Below are positions 9,894 through 22,114 of a DNA stretch of 64,000 nt, piece after piece (the stretch's first letter is position 1; each line of letters starts with the position of its first letter). The DNA is from Coleophoma eucalyptorum (lineage: Eukaryota; Ascomycota; Leotiomycetes; Helotiales; Dermateaceae). The notes under the pieces were generated by a model that saw only the letters and a list, made by a program, of their open reading frames with translations, was not told the DNA's origin and searched no databases. The stretch spans positions 1 to 64,000 of the forward strand of contig JALRME010000023.1 in NCBI GenBank assembly GCA_026120035.1, given 5' to 3'. The translations under genes and the position numbers were made by a program.

Positions 9894-11118
9894 GACTGTT
9901 TGGGTCTTCTCTAAAATATTTTCTTTATTCTGGGGAATAATTTGTTGGTTTTGCTTCTAGTTAGGTTTCGTTAGCGATTTTGATAAAATAGAAATACAAT
10001 ACCCTCGTTTTCTTACTATTGGGCTCTGGACAAAAGGAAGGTGATGGAATGGATGCATCTTGGTAGTGAATACGTAAGAGAATACAGAAATATTAAATGA
10101 AAAGTGAAAATGCCAAAGATTCGGAACGAATTGATATATATATGTTTATATATATTCTGGATCCGAGTAGAAACCTTGAGCTAAGTTCTGCAAGCAGGTA
10201 TGCTAGGATTTAGGCACTACACAGGTACAGATGGGATTCTCACTATTCTTACCTCTCTCGCTTCTATAAAGTGCAGCTACTAAGGCTGGTGCGAGAAAGT
10301 CCGTTTGCGTTTTAGGGTTAAAGTTTGTGGTAGAGAAAGGGGACCTAATTGGTGTGGGCTAATAATTATACAGCACAAAAGGCTGTTATACAAGGATTTT
10401 CACTTACGGTGTCTATTTTGACATTGGTTGGTTATCAAGTCCGCTGCATTATCACTAGAAGACTTTACTACAAGTGTTCTTCTGCTGGCATGAAAATTAC
10501 TAGGTGCATTCTAAAAGAATTGAGAATCCAAGACCTAAAATTCCTTTCCTCAAACTCATCCGAGTAGAACTATTTTCCTCTTTCACTTCTAAGCTCTTAT
10601 TCCTAAGTTTGAAAGTTTATAGTAAAGGTAGCTGAGATGATACTATTACCTTTTCAAACCTAAAATAAATCGTCACAGAAACGAAGGTTTGAAAATGTAC
10701 GCTTTCATCCATCTATGGAAGTCTTTTTATACTAACCTTAGTAACTGCACTGCACTACGAAATTCTAAACTGTTTAGTAAATTGATTTCTTAAGTAACTC
10801 CAACGATATGAGAGCATTGAAGGCTGTTTGCGGTAGGCGCCCTAGAAAACATCAATGTAGAAAGTAGTTCGGTTGATCTAGCGTCGATTCATTTCTGTAA
10901 TCAACTATGTACTAGTAGAGTTTTTCGAATATCTACGTACTACTGACTTATATTTATGAATTTTTTTGACCTCGTGTAAAATTGAAAGTTATTGTGTAGT
11001 ATCATCAGCATATTTCTCTTGAATTAAATATGCCATTAGGCTTGTTGAAGTCCTCCAAAAGGCAAATTAGATGTATTAATGTTCTGCTACTATCATCATA
11101 GCCTGACGCAGAAGGAAG
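9894..11118. other. Intergenic region upstream of LtrA and downstream of the dehydratase gene
   Basis: Contains the LtrA 5' region and the 3' region of the dehydratase gene. A 72-codon open frame at 10349-10567 (plus) lacks any recognisable feature. No repeats matching the rest of the window were seen. Confidence 0.5.
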
Positions 11119-14020
11119 TTACCAATCAATATCAGCATTGAACTCTAGAGCCATCCAAACATCCATCCCTGCGGACTTACTCCCCGCTTGCCATTTATGG
11201 TACGGATACGAGACGATGTTATCCTTTGTCCGGACAGCTTTACCATAACTATCTCTACGCCACATGCCACCATGCTCATGCAAACGTGGAACCTGCAGAA
11301 GCTCAAAAGCCTTATCCGGAAGATCATTCAGTTTTCCACCCGGAATATTCTCAAATTCAGGTCTTAAACGAGCCATCCCACCATTTCCAGTTCCAGGAGA
11401 AAGAGTGATGTGGACTTCTTCTAGAATATCATCGCTGTGGTTATGGACACCACAGTTTACTCCCTGGCCTATAATATGTTAGTGTATGGATGATATTATC
11501 TGAAGGGTATTAGTGCTACCGGCTGTCCAGAACTGGATGTGCGCAATTCTAGTTTGGTCATTGAATCGGAAAGCAAATCCAGACAAATTGTAGAAATCAA
11601 CTCCTTTGAAATCTTTTCCCCACCAAAGTTCTTCAACCTTTTTGAACTTTAAGTCATTGAGTTGGCAACCTGTAGCGGATGTATCGAAGGTCGTCTTGAC
11701 AGGAACTTCAGCTGTAGTTGAATACGTGCTCGGATTGCCGACTGGCGTGAAACGAAGGATAACAGCACCATTATCGTCGGCTTTCATTGAACCCTCTTGA
11801 CACATTATGGACGCAGCCGAAAATGGTTTTATGCTGAGCGGCTTCCTGAATCCTTTGCTATCGCCTACTGCGCCGTATATAACTTTTATACCCTCATCCG
11901 CTTTTACGCTAATGACAGAACTTGGTGGCAGCACTTCTACGGTGATGGCGTAGTGGGCTACTTCAAGAAGTGACTGAACAGCTTGCTCTGTAATATCGGA
12001 TGGGTACGGAAGGTATACTAGGCCTTCTCCTGCCCAGACTGTTGGAGTAATTGGAGACTTTGGTCCAAATTTATCGAGAGGTGTATTCTCATTATAATGT
12101 ATTGTTACTCTCGGCTGAGGCTCTTCGTAGTACCTCGCCACATTATAGGACATCGAAATGAAATCAATATTACCCTTGCCATTAAAGTCACTGGGAATTA
12201 TCAGTGACATGTCCAATCTCTGTGTAGGAGAAACGTACCCAAGAGCAATCCTGGCTGAAGACTCATCTGCAATTTTGTATTTTGCCCACAATCCTTTCTC
12301 AAGGTCGATTGCCTTGTAATACATAATACCCTATGAGAACAGTATTAGAAATACTTCGTTGGCTGCAGGAAACTTGACTCACCTTATATTCATGCGGGCC
12401 AGGTGGTGGAGGAATAGATTCACCGTCATCATCTCTATCCAGAGGTCCGAATAAGGCAAGTAAAAACTCGTCATCGCCATCACCTATTATTGTCTTTAGC
12501 TGTCCTCAATTCCTCTGAATGTGACTTTATATTAATCAAAATACTCACCATCAAAATCTGCACAGACAATGTAGTGTCCAGGACCATCACCAGTATGCTT
12601 GAGCTGGTTGGGGGTTCCATAGACGTCAAGAACTTGACGTCTCCACTCATTACCCTCCATCCCTCGATTTGTCTTAGTATAGACGCAAGCTGTTGTGCCG
12701 TGAAAGGGATCCAGCGTAGCAATATATGCGAAAGGGTCATCTCCAATTCTACCAGCATCTACACATCCGACACCCCAATGATCTCCAGAACCGGGCGATT
12801 CGGAGGTTTCTGACTGACCTGGGCGTCTAGGCTCACCTGGATGTATTAAATCTCGCTTCCATTCACCTTCATCGTAATAAAGTCGCGTTGTTCCCTCTCG
12901 GGAAGCGATGAGCATGGAATCGAGGCCGTTTGGTCCGTCAAACCTTCACGAATTGTTAGCATAGATTCCATAGGAGCAATTTGAAGAGCTACTTCTTTTG
13001 AGCAATTTCATGGATAACTGTAAAGTTTTTATCGTCGATCACGGTAGAAGGCCATTCGGTACTTGCTTAAAGTTAACTCCAAATATGATGGCATCTGTTT
13101 TGGAACCTACGCTTCGAGAAGTTTGTCCGGACACTGAAATCTAATTATTGGAATAGGAGTTGTCTGTTCAAATGGTTTGTTAGTAATAAAAGACCCGAAG
13201 GTAATGTGAACATATGAATACCTTGTCATGTGGGCCGTATACAACAGATGCTGCAATAACTTCCAAGAATGTCCTACAGAACGGTTAGTTCGATTAGATA
13301 CCGAGGAATATATGTCTAGTGCTTACTTTTGGGTGAAAAATCCAGCTTTTATACGATGCATGGCGGGCCATCTTCCTATGTACCTTTCTTTCCAGTATCC
13401 TTTATGGAGATTTTCTCGTCCAGGATTCTCCAACCAAGTCACAAAACCTCCTTTTGGGTGACATTCGAGCATGAATGGCCCATAATCATGACAAATCACT
13501 AGATCCATGAGACCATTTTGAGTGACATCCACTGCAACGACTGCAACTGGAGAGTCGAATTTTCCTATCTCGTACTTTTTCCAACCTAAATGTACATTAG
13601 TCATTCCTATAACCATAATCTTTGCTTGGATCTTTACTTCCAAGGGATTCGAGCTTTTTTGCATTAGAATCCTGGCCATTGACATGGCCATTTGATTGTG
13701 TATGGATTCCGTTTCTACCTTTACCATTTGCATACCCGTTCAGCCCAATTCCTACTTCCTTACTAACTCGCCTTCGACTATGAGACTCAGCAATTGGGTT
13801 GTCAAGAAACTCAATACGGCCGGAAACAAGACCTGACCTAGAATATATTAAATTAAATATTGACACATCAGGGATACTTCTAGGGTTGTACTCACGTAAC
13901 AACACCGGGGACTGGGTCATCTTTGCTAAAGTGGAAAGTCTCCACCCAGTAACCATCCTTACGATCGTCCTCTATGGTCGAGCTAGAAAACTTTGGTGCT
14001 TGGATATTTTTGAATGTCAT
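11119..14020 (-). CDS. Aldos-2-ulose / 1,5-anhydrofructose dehydratase-like enzyme
   Basis: Ten exons: 14020-13896, 13837-13638, 13585-13327, 13273-13222, 13163-13111, 13061-12993, 12943-12549, 12483-12383, 12330-11520 and 11468-11119. They sum to 2415 nt, or 804 aa, with all phases matching. It resembles the Phanerochaete aldos-2-ulose dehydratase (EC 4.2.1.110) in several places: a beta-propeller with a Ca-type loop ADFDGDGDDEF (about 382-392), VTWLENPG, AMHRIKAGFF, AGRIGDD, a cupin-like HNH (about 697-699) in GVHNHSDD, and LHEHGGMWRR. Known members dehydrate glucosone to cortalcerone and 1,5-anhydrofructose toward ascopyrone M and microthecin. The protein ends soon after the second cupin block, so the C-terminal lectin-like domain of the 900-aa basidiomycete enzyme is absent. 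No signal peptide is evident. It is divergent from the glucan lyase gene, which supplies the likely substrate. The exon 2/3 junction (GTAAAG donor at 13637) has an alternative farther upstream in the same phase. Confidence 0.85.
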
Positions 14021-15235
14021 TTTTGCAACTCTAGAAGATCAGGATATAATTGAAGTTGGATAAGTCGAACGAAATTATAATGTTGTCGCATTTTGGATTT
14101 TGAAGGCTCTCTATACCTACATTAGTAACACTTGGTCGCTGAAATCCGAGTTCACATGCGAACTTGAGAATCTGCTTATCCGTGCGCGTCTTAATTTCTC
14201 CAAAAGTATAAATTTAAATCTCTCATCTTGCCGCAAGCAACTTATTCTGCTTTCACACATGCATGCCTGTTTTAAGGATTAGAAATAATGCTCCGCAACC
14301 TTGTTGTTTTCTGAACTGCGCCAGCTGGGCTAAGCTGAGACACTATATAACATGAGCTATAATGAGGCGGCTAGTTACATAAAGATGTGCAGTATTTTTG
14401 TGCTAGACAAGAAACTTTTCAAGGTTTGGATTCTTATTTTTAAATATTTTGCATTTAGGTTCATTGAAAAGTACTGTTTTCGTTCAATGCATCTTTCCCA
14501 TTAAGCGAGCGGTTGAAAACAAGAATGGATTGAAAATTTACGTTTTTGGAGACGTGTGAATGCATTCTATATATGACTTTATTTTAGACATTATGTTAGC
14601 TCATACCCTGAAAATCTTGTTTCCAATACAGTTATGTAAGTTTCGGCCTGTACATAGCGTTCTGATCAGAAATTTGTAAATTCTTCCCATGATATTATGG
14701 AAAGCCACATGGATGCAATCGTGACGTAGTAGGAAACTTTGAATGATGTCCAATAAAATTGCTAGATTACAAACCTTATGCAGATACCCCGCAAATGTAC
14801 TTGGGTCTTTAGAATTCACAGGCCTGGGTCCGGGTATATTTGATACTGTGACAAACTAGCCGGAAATCCCATAGTACTCCTTCAAGGAGAGGTATGCGGT
14901 AAATGATCAGCGACACCAATACAGCGACTGCCTTGCACTATTTTGAAGTTAGTTTTTAAACCAATGAGGTCGACTTACCTTCATCAGTGAGGGAAATATC
15001 TTAGAATCACTGATGATACTGAGAACGGAAGAATGCGTTTAGATCTGCCCAGAGAAAATGGGATAGGCCTTATTAAGTCAATCATTTTCAATACGCCAAA
15101 ACATGTATATATTGCCTTATTGATATTTTCAATTTTTAATTGAGTCTTTATTTTTTCTGACTTACAATAATTATCTTTCCTACGAGCTAATACCTTTTGA
15201 TCACTACTTGTTAGGGCAAATCACTAGAAATCGCT
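14021..15235. promoter_or_regulatory. Shared divergent promoter region of the dehydratase and glucan lyase genes
   Basis: A 1215-bp region separates the two start codons and contains no convincing gene. A 72-codon frame at 14601-14819 (minus) has no recognisable content. Head-to-head placement suggests co-regulation, which is an inference. I did not identify a specific operator by eye. The final 150 bp before the lyase ATG are AT-rich with pyrimidine tracts. Confidence 0.5.
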
Positions 15236-18200
15236 ATGCCTTTCATTAACGAATTCAAGCACAGTGTGGATCACAAGGATCAAGACTTAAATAACCTGGA
15301 TGAGAAGATCAACAATCCCGAATTTGATCCTTATACTTTTGTTAAAGCTGAGGACTTTTTTGAGGATAAGGGTACTTTCAACCGTCCATTTAAGGTAGAG
15401 GAATGCGTAAAGAGTGACGGTAGTTTTGATTCAATTTTACAACGAGGCGCAATTTTTCGATTCAACGACAAGACTTTGCTCCTGGTTCAATTCATTCGTC
15501 CGAAAGTATGGCGAATTCGTTTTCACGCAAACCACTCTCATCCGTCAGAGTATAGCGACTTTAACACGTATGTTTTAATGAAATCTAAAAGCAGGCGAAT
15601 CAATTAATAATATATTTAGTCGAACCATTATCTGTGATACTCTTACCAAACTTAGGGATACTCTCGATCGCCATGAAGACATCTATTGGCGTACCAAAAT
15701 CAGCGAGACTGAGCCAAGCTACTGCCTTGAATCGGTGCAATATGCAAGCAAAGGCGATATGGATATTGATAAAGACGGCCAGTCGATAATTCGTCTCTAC
15801 ATTGAAAAAGATCCATTTCGCATGACCGCTATTCGATGCCTAGACTACACTGAATGTGCTGATACGGAATGGATGTCTCACTTCGATGCATCACAAAGTC
15901 ACCATCCGGGAGCTAGTACTGACAAGATTATCTGGAGAACAATTAAAAAGCCACTTCGATGGAAAAGACTCGGCGACAGTATAGCGACAATATTAACAGT
16001 AACCAAGCCTGGCTCTTCCAAATATATTGGTAAAATCACCGCATCCGCAGAAATGAGCTTTCATACATGATCTAATATTCAGTAGGGTTTGGAGAGCAGG
16101 GTGGCAAATCCCTCCTCAAGAAGTCGACTTATATGAACTACTTTGGTTGGTCCATTTCCTATTTCAAAATTTGTAATTGTGCTGAATATTGAAAAAAAAA
16201 AACAGATTATGATAATATGCTATATAACGGCGTTTACGGAAAAGGGCCTCTTGACGAACGAGAGCCTCTCTATCATTCCGAGCCATTCTGGATTGAATTA
16301 AACAGGCACCAAGGCATGAAATCAAAAGTTGCAACCTTTATTGATAATTACTCTCAAATTTGCCTAGATTTTGGCAAGACGAACACTAGAAAAATTCGAA
16401 CCGGTGTCCGATTTGGTTCGCTACAATATTATGTCATAGCAGGTGATGATGTGCCTGACTTGATCAAGCTATACACTTCCATGATCGGCCGGCCACATCT
16501 AAAGCCTCGCTATGTTCTGGGTCACCACCAAGGATGTGAGCACTAAATACATGACATACGACGAGAAATATAAATCGCTAATGAATTAAGGCTATGGGTA
16601 TGACACTCAAGAAAAAGTGTTGAAAATAGCTGAAAAATATCGACAACGACAATTTCCGTTAGATGGTATGCACATAGATGTTGATCTACAAGATAATTAT
16701 CGAACCTTCACCACATCGCCTCAGAATTTTCCCCAAGCGAAAGAGATGTTCACTACTCTTCGTAAAATGGGAATTAAGTGCAGTACGAATATCACCCCTG
16801 TAATCAAGAACGAAGATACTGCTCAAGGAGATTATAAGACTTTGCAAGAAGGATTGGAACAAGGGTATGTGGAACTCTTGATATCTCCAGATAAAAATTG
16901 ATTAAATATAGTCTATTTATCAAAGACGTACGAAAGACCTCGGATCTTCCGTGCCAGGCCTCTGATGTTCGTTATATTCATTACGTAAACGGGCAACGGG
17001 TTCGTATAAATCCCAACGACTTATCCAAAATGGACTGGAGTAGCAATACAAACTACATTGGAGATTATGCAGACCATAACTAGTGAGCATCTTTGAATTG
17101 GTACAGTGGGGATTTCTGACACCAAATCTAGCCAGTTCAAAAATATCTATAACAGTGGCAGAGAATATCATGGAGGGGTATCATATGGAGAAAATCTAGG
17201 AACTCCGGGCTTCTACCCAGATCTCAACCGAACTGCGGTTCGCAAGTGGTGGGGCCAACAATATTCTGATCTGTTTGATAAAGGTCTTGAATTCGTTTGG
17301 CAAGATATGACATCGCCATGCGTGAATATAGCATATGGTGACATGAAAGGGTTTGTTACATTGGTTGAAATTCAATAGCCTCATAGCTGACGAGCCGAAC
17401 AGGTTTCCATTCCGATTGATGATAAACTCTGATGGATGGAGCCAAGAGGCATCTCGAAAACACAAAAAGACGGCTATTGAGATGTGGTCGCTGTACAGCT
17501 ATAATCTCCACAAAGCAACTTTTAAAGGCCTGGAAAAGTTACCACAAAGAAAGGGCAAGAGAAACTTTATTATTGGCCGAGGCAGCTTTGCAGGAATGCA
17601 CAGATACGCTGGCCTTTGGACAGGTGATAATGGTTCTACGTGGGACTTTTTCAGGATATCCGTTGCACAAGTCCTTGCGGCAGGACTCTCAGGTGTTTCA
17701 ATCACAGGCGCCGATGTGGGAGGATTTATGCCGTCGCAAGATCCTGCTACCCACATCAATGATCGATATGCAGACCCGGAACTTTTAATCCGTTGGTATT
17801 GTGCTTACTCAATGCTTCCTTGGTTCAGGTAAAAATTAATTGCAATCTCGCAAAACTTCATTGATCACTAACAAGCACTAGAAATCACTACCATGGCAAA
17901 GTTGATGCAGGTATGAAATGGTTTCAAGTAAGCTCCCGGTTCGCAGTTTCACTTTTATAAGTCACTTACAGTATGTTAGGAACCATTCGTATACACAGAG
18001 CATTTTGAAAAGAATCAGGATACGCTCAAAGACCAAGAATGGTTGTATAGATCAGTCGAGCCTGTTTGTCGCTATTTTATTGAACTTAGATATACACTGC
18101 TTCAGCTTTTATACGATGCAATGTTCGAGAATCAAATAACTGGCCTTCCTATTGCGCGAACACTGGTAAATCTTAAGACTTCCAAGTCCTGCATTTAAAC

Positions 18201-19278
18201 TAATTCTTTTCAGATTGTCACAGATACTCTTGATGATTCACTATTCACTGATTCAAGTGAATTTCTGAATAATCAGTATATGGTCCGCCAAGACCTACTG
18301 GTGTGCCCGATCATGGATCCTCAAGTTCGCCCAGATAGCAATGTGACTAGCAGTCTTGGTAAACGAGACATTTATCTCCCACAACCAAACAAGTGGTATG
18401 ACTTCAACTTGCGAAATATGACAGACGGCTCTTTGGGAAAGCCTCTGACTGAAGTTCGAGATGGTGGAGAGACCGTCGAATGGGATGGGTCCATTAATAG
18501 CGATATTGAGCATATTCCGTATATTACACCTATGTTCGTGAGAGCAGGTAAGATACAATAATAGAGCCTTTAATGAGGTAAATGAGCTAAAGATGAATAA
18601 AAATTAGGCGGAATAATTCCACAAATTCCTGTTCGTCAATATATTGCTGATGCCGAAAGACCTGGTCCTGTTACTCCAATAACAATTCACGTATACCCAG
18701 GAAGATCCAATGTAAGCACGCATGAATTAGGGGAGGTGGTGGAAATACTAAATTATGATAGACATACCGAATGTTTCTAGACGATGGGCTGAGTAGAAAG
18801 AGTGCTCCTGTAGAGTCTCTTTCAGTTGCAGCAGCAACCAGTGGACAGATTCAAAACAAGTCACTTCAAGATATTCAAGCGGCCTCGGAATACCGTGAAG
18901 TTGAAATCAAGCAGACATGGACTGTAAGTTATTACAACCACTTCGTACGCCAACAAAATAAAAACTAATCGATGTCTCCCCATTCAGCCTACTCTGAAAG
19001 ATAAGACAACCACCGGAAAAAAGCTTTCTGGTTGCCGATATGTCACAGTAAAGACTTTGCATGATGGTTATAATATAGATAACATCATTAAAGCCATCGG
19101 AAAAACGTACGAGGTTGTTCTATGGCATTCCGTTGGGGTGAATATGGACTCTGTCCATGTTAAGCCAGGATCTGAGTTGCAAATTCGTACAAACTATGCT
19201 GCCCGCGCTACTGTTGTAACTATTCCTGTCGAGCCTGTTGGGGATATTTCTATTGACTGTAGTTTCAGCTACAGTTGA
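15236..19278 (+). CDS. Alpha-1,4-glucan lyase (GH31), 1,5-anhydrofructose-forming
   Basis: Fourteen exons: 15236-15567, 15620-16029, 16086-16145, 16206-16535, 16591-16864, 16912-17039, 17107-17350, 17403-17828, 17882-17927, 17980-18165, 18214-18547, 18608-18711, 18762-18923 and 18988-19278. They total 3327 nt, or 1108 aa, all in phase; Morchella lyases are about 1070 aa. Shared landmarks with those lyases include MNYF, LDEREPLYHSEPF, IDNYSQI, MFTTLRKMGIKCSTNITPVI, GVSYGE and FYPDLNR. The GH31 nucleophile motif FVWQDMTSP gives Asp about 578, and GADVGG gives Asp about 697. The QDMT form (rather than hydrolase WNDMNE) marks lyases. The enzyme cleaves starch or glycogen from the non-reducing end by elimination, releasing 1,5-anhydro-D-fructose. 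There is no signal peptide, so it is probably intracellular and acts on glycogen. The exon 6 donor (GTAGCA at 17040) is weak; without that intron the frame hits stops, so this junction needs RNA evidence. Confidence 0.92.
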
Positions 19279-19539
19279 GAAATATCTGACATGAAGGGTC
19301 ATATTCCTGAGCTTGCTACTCGTTGATACAATGCATTGATAATTTATTGCGCTCCATCTGTTTGAATAGCTTACACCGTAGCTATATAGTATTTGTGCAA
19401 TCATTTCAATTGTATACGGTTATTAGGCTCGTCATATGACAGCAGGAAATTGGCTTGTAATGATGTGATACTACGAACTTACCCTCCTCTGCCTCCACAC
19501 TTACTTGATTTTTGGCCTTTTATTACAGCTGAAAGTAAG

Positions 19540-19716
19540 TATCGGAATGTGATTCAGTCAGATGTTACATATAGTATCATTAGCGAGGGAGGTTCTTATA
19601 CTTACCTCTCTTGCCTCACAATCTCTTCAATATAGATGAACGAACTACTTATGAATCCATTTTGTAACTGAATTGACTTGCTAGTCACTTATTACGTTAC
19701 CTGGCGTAAACCAACA
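19540..19716 (+). repeat. Solo LTR family C
   Basis: Begins TATCGGAATG (decayed TGTCGGAATG) and ends GTAAACCAACA. It is flanked on both sides by GTAAG, a perfect 5-bp target-site duplication. It sits between the convergent glucan lyase and laccase genes. Relatives are at 23691, 34410, 39698, 51372 and 51691. Confidence 0.85.
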
Positions 19717-19977
19717 GTAAGATATACCAACAGTAACAATAATATTATTCCCATTTTGAGGAAATAGCTTCGTCACAGACTGCCTGGACTTATGTTTATA
19801 TCTGAAGCCTTCATTAGTGAGACAATATGAATATCGCGAGGAACATAGACATTATTGAATGTGAGATAGTATTCAATAGCTTGGACAGAATGAAATTGAG
19901 ATCCGAAGATTATCATTAGGTAGTTGAAAGTAAATGATAAAGAACTTTGATAGTATCTAATAAATCTGGGGCAGCAT

Positions 19978-22114
19978 TCAAATCCCGGATTCGTCCTGCA
20001 ATGCGCCTGCAGGTGTATTAACTGTATCATAATATGTCGTCCATTCATCGCATTGCTTGTTGATTTTGGGCAAAACTTTATACTTCTCTAATAGAGGGGC
20101 AATTTGATGAGGCATTTCGATAAACTGTAGTGCCATGCCAGAAGAAGCATGCCAGGGATTATGGCAGTGCATCAACCAAGTCCCCGGATTATCAATTTGG
20201 AATGCTATCATCACATACCCGTTTACATCTAACATCACGGTGTCTCGTCGAGCTGGATTTCTCAAATTCAGCTCCACTGCTGAAGCGTTGAAAGGATCAG
20301 AACCTTGGGCAAGAATGACAAAATCATGACCATGAAGATGCATCGGATGGTTTGCTCGGAAAGGTCTGCGGTCGGGAATGTCCTGTGTGTAGTTTGACTC
20401 GATGAGATAGTATACCCAGTCATCTTGCGGATAGTCCAGGAGTATCGGAGCATAGGCTTCTGGAAAACTACTTCCTGTAGTATCATTATTATCATTAACG
20501 AGTTTTAAACTTGGCTCACTCCAGTTCAAGTAAAGTGAAGTATTCGCCAGGATCCATTTGTGAAGTGGCCCGTTTAAATCTGAGATGTTTGGATAGCCCT
20601 GCAACGCTATATAGAGATAATCTTCGGGAGATACGTTGTTGATAGGAGAACCCACAGTCCTTGGTACCACTGGGATAAGTGATGTGGCAGGTGGATCGCG
20701 GCAGCCGAATAAAGCCTCGTTATTTTCTGTTTTAGGTGTATGCGGAATTTCTGTGTAGTTTTCATCATAGCTAATTATTCCTAATGTTGATATGGCCGAA
20801 ATGTTTTGGCAAGGCCTGGCATGCATCCAGAAATTTGTGCCGTATTCAAATGATGCATTTGCCTGAACAATGATGTCATATCGTTGACCTAAAATTTTTC
20901 CATATTAGAGTTTCATCAATTATAGAGTGGAAGCTTGCTTAACTTACCAATGGCCACATTAACTGTGCTTGTAATGTATGGCTCAATGGCCACAAAATCG
21001 GTACCAACGACAGTGAAGTTGTGACCATCAATCCAAAATTTAAACTGCGTACTAACTCCAGTATTGACTAAACTCATTTTATATGTTTTTCCACTTTCGA
21101 AATTGACTGTATATCGTTCTTGTATATCCGTGCATGTCGTATCTGGACTACAATTAAAAACTCCCTTGCCATTCATGAGGTACGAGTCTGGATTCGGCGG
21201 TTCACCCTCAAGTTCTTTGTGATAGACTGATGATGCTGGTTTATGTAGCCAATCCGTAATAAGAATAGGTCCAATGTCGATATCATAATCCATGTTCGTG
21301 GGACCATTAAACTTCATAGCTCCTATGAACAAGATTAAAATTACAAAGGTTGTTAAATGTGTCAACATAAGCTCACCAACTAGTCCGTCGGGATCTATAA
21401 AAGTTCAGCATTAGTTAGCATTAAATGAAAACAGACTTACATTGTAGCCCAAAATGACTATGGTACCATGAAGTCCCATATTGTCTTACTCGGAATTCAT
21501 ACGTATGTACAGATCCTGGCTATGCTACGTTAGTATTCTTGCTCTCTTTTCAACCATAATAACCAGACTGTAATAGGGCACTGAGTAACCCCTGGAGTTC
21601 CATCTTCCCAATTCTCGTCAAGCATTCGGACACCATGAAAATGTATAGTCGTTCCGTTATAGTTCGTTAAATTATTGTATAGGTTTACTCCTAGGACGAT
21701 GGTTTAGTACGTGCATGTTTTTCACAGTTACATTTACTTACGAACTTTATCTCCCCAGTTTGCTTCAATGACGGGTGCTGGATATTGACCATTTATAACC
21801 ATGGCAGGTTTCGAAACTCCATCAGGAGCTATCTGCATATTTGTAGCAACGAGATCAAACTGTTCAGTAACATGAATTGGTGAGTGATTACTTCTTATAC
21901 GTTATGTACAACTAACAACTCTGATGATGCCCGTGAAGGGCGTAACAACCATATAGTCTGTGCTGATGTCGTAATCTCCCCATGCTGATCTATTTGCTGA
22001 CGAGTGATTTGGAGGATGTGGAAGCTCGCAACCACAGTCGCATATTGCTTTGACCGTTGTTATTGAAAGAAATAGTAAAATCGTAAAAGTAATCCTACAA
22101 AACATGACGAACAT
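19978..22114 (-). CDS. Laccase-like multicopper oxidase, secreted
   Basis: Seven exons: 22114-21920, 21859-21742, 21690-21569, 21519-21441, 21394-21377, 21322-20948 and 20888-19978. They sum to 1818 nt, or 605 aa. A hydrophobic N-terminus ([14 protein letters not shown]) is a likely signal peptide. All four copper motifs are present: HFHG (about 121-124; usually HWHG), SWYHSHFG (about 163-169), HPMHLHGH (about 483-490) and [12 protein letters not shown] (about 543-554). The residue ten after the T1 Cys is Met, as in low-potential multicopper oxidases; Leu or Phe is usual in high-potential laccases. Many N-glycosylation sequons fit secretion. Two donors, GTTGTT (intron 1) and GTCTGG (intron 3), are non-consensus but give the only in-phase joins. 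It is tail-to-tail with the lyase gene. Substrate is unknown; candidates are phenols, and possibly reductone-like pyrones, as inference. Confidence 0.9.

Noticed and set aside
10349..10567. 72-codon plus open frame upstream of LtrA
   Set aside because: No family resemblance, no splice partners, AT-rich; length is within chance expectation.
12490..12813. 107-codon plus frame opposite the dehydratase gene
   Set aside because: Antisense shadow of a well-supported coding exon.
15236..19278. Alpha-glucosidase (GH31 hydrolase) as the call
   Set aside because: The nucleophile motif is WQDMTSP and extended matches are to fungal glucan lyases rather than hydrolases.
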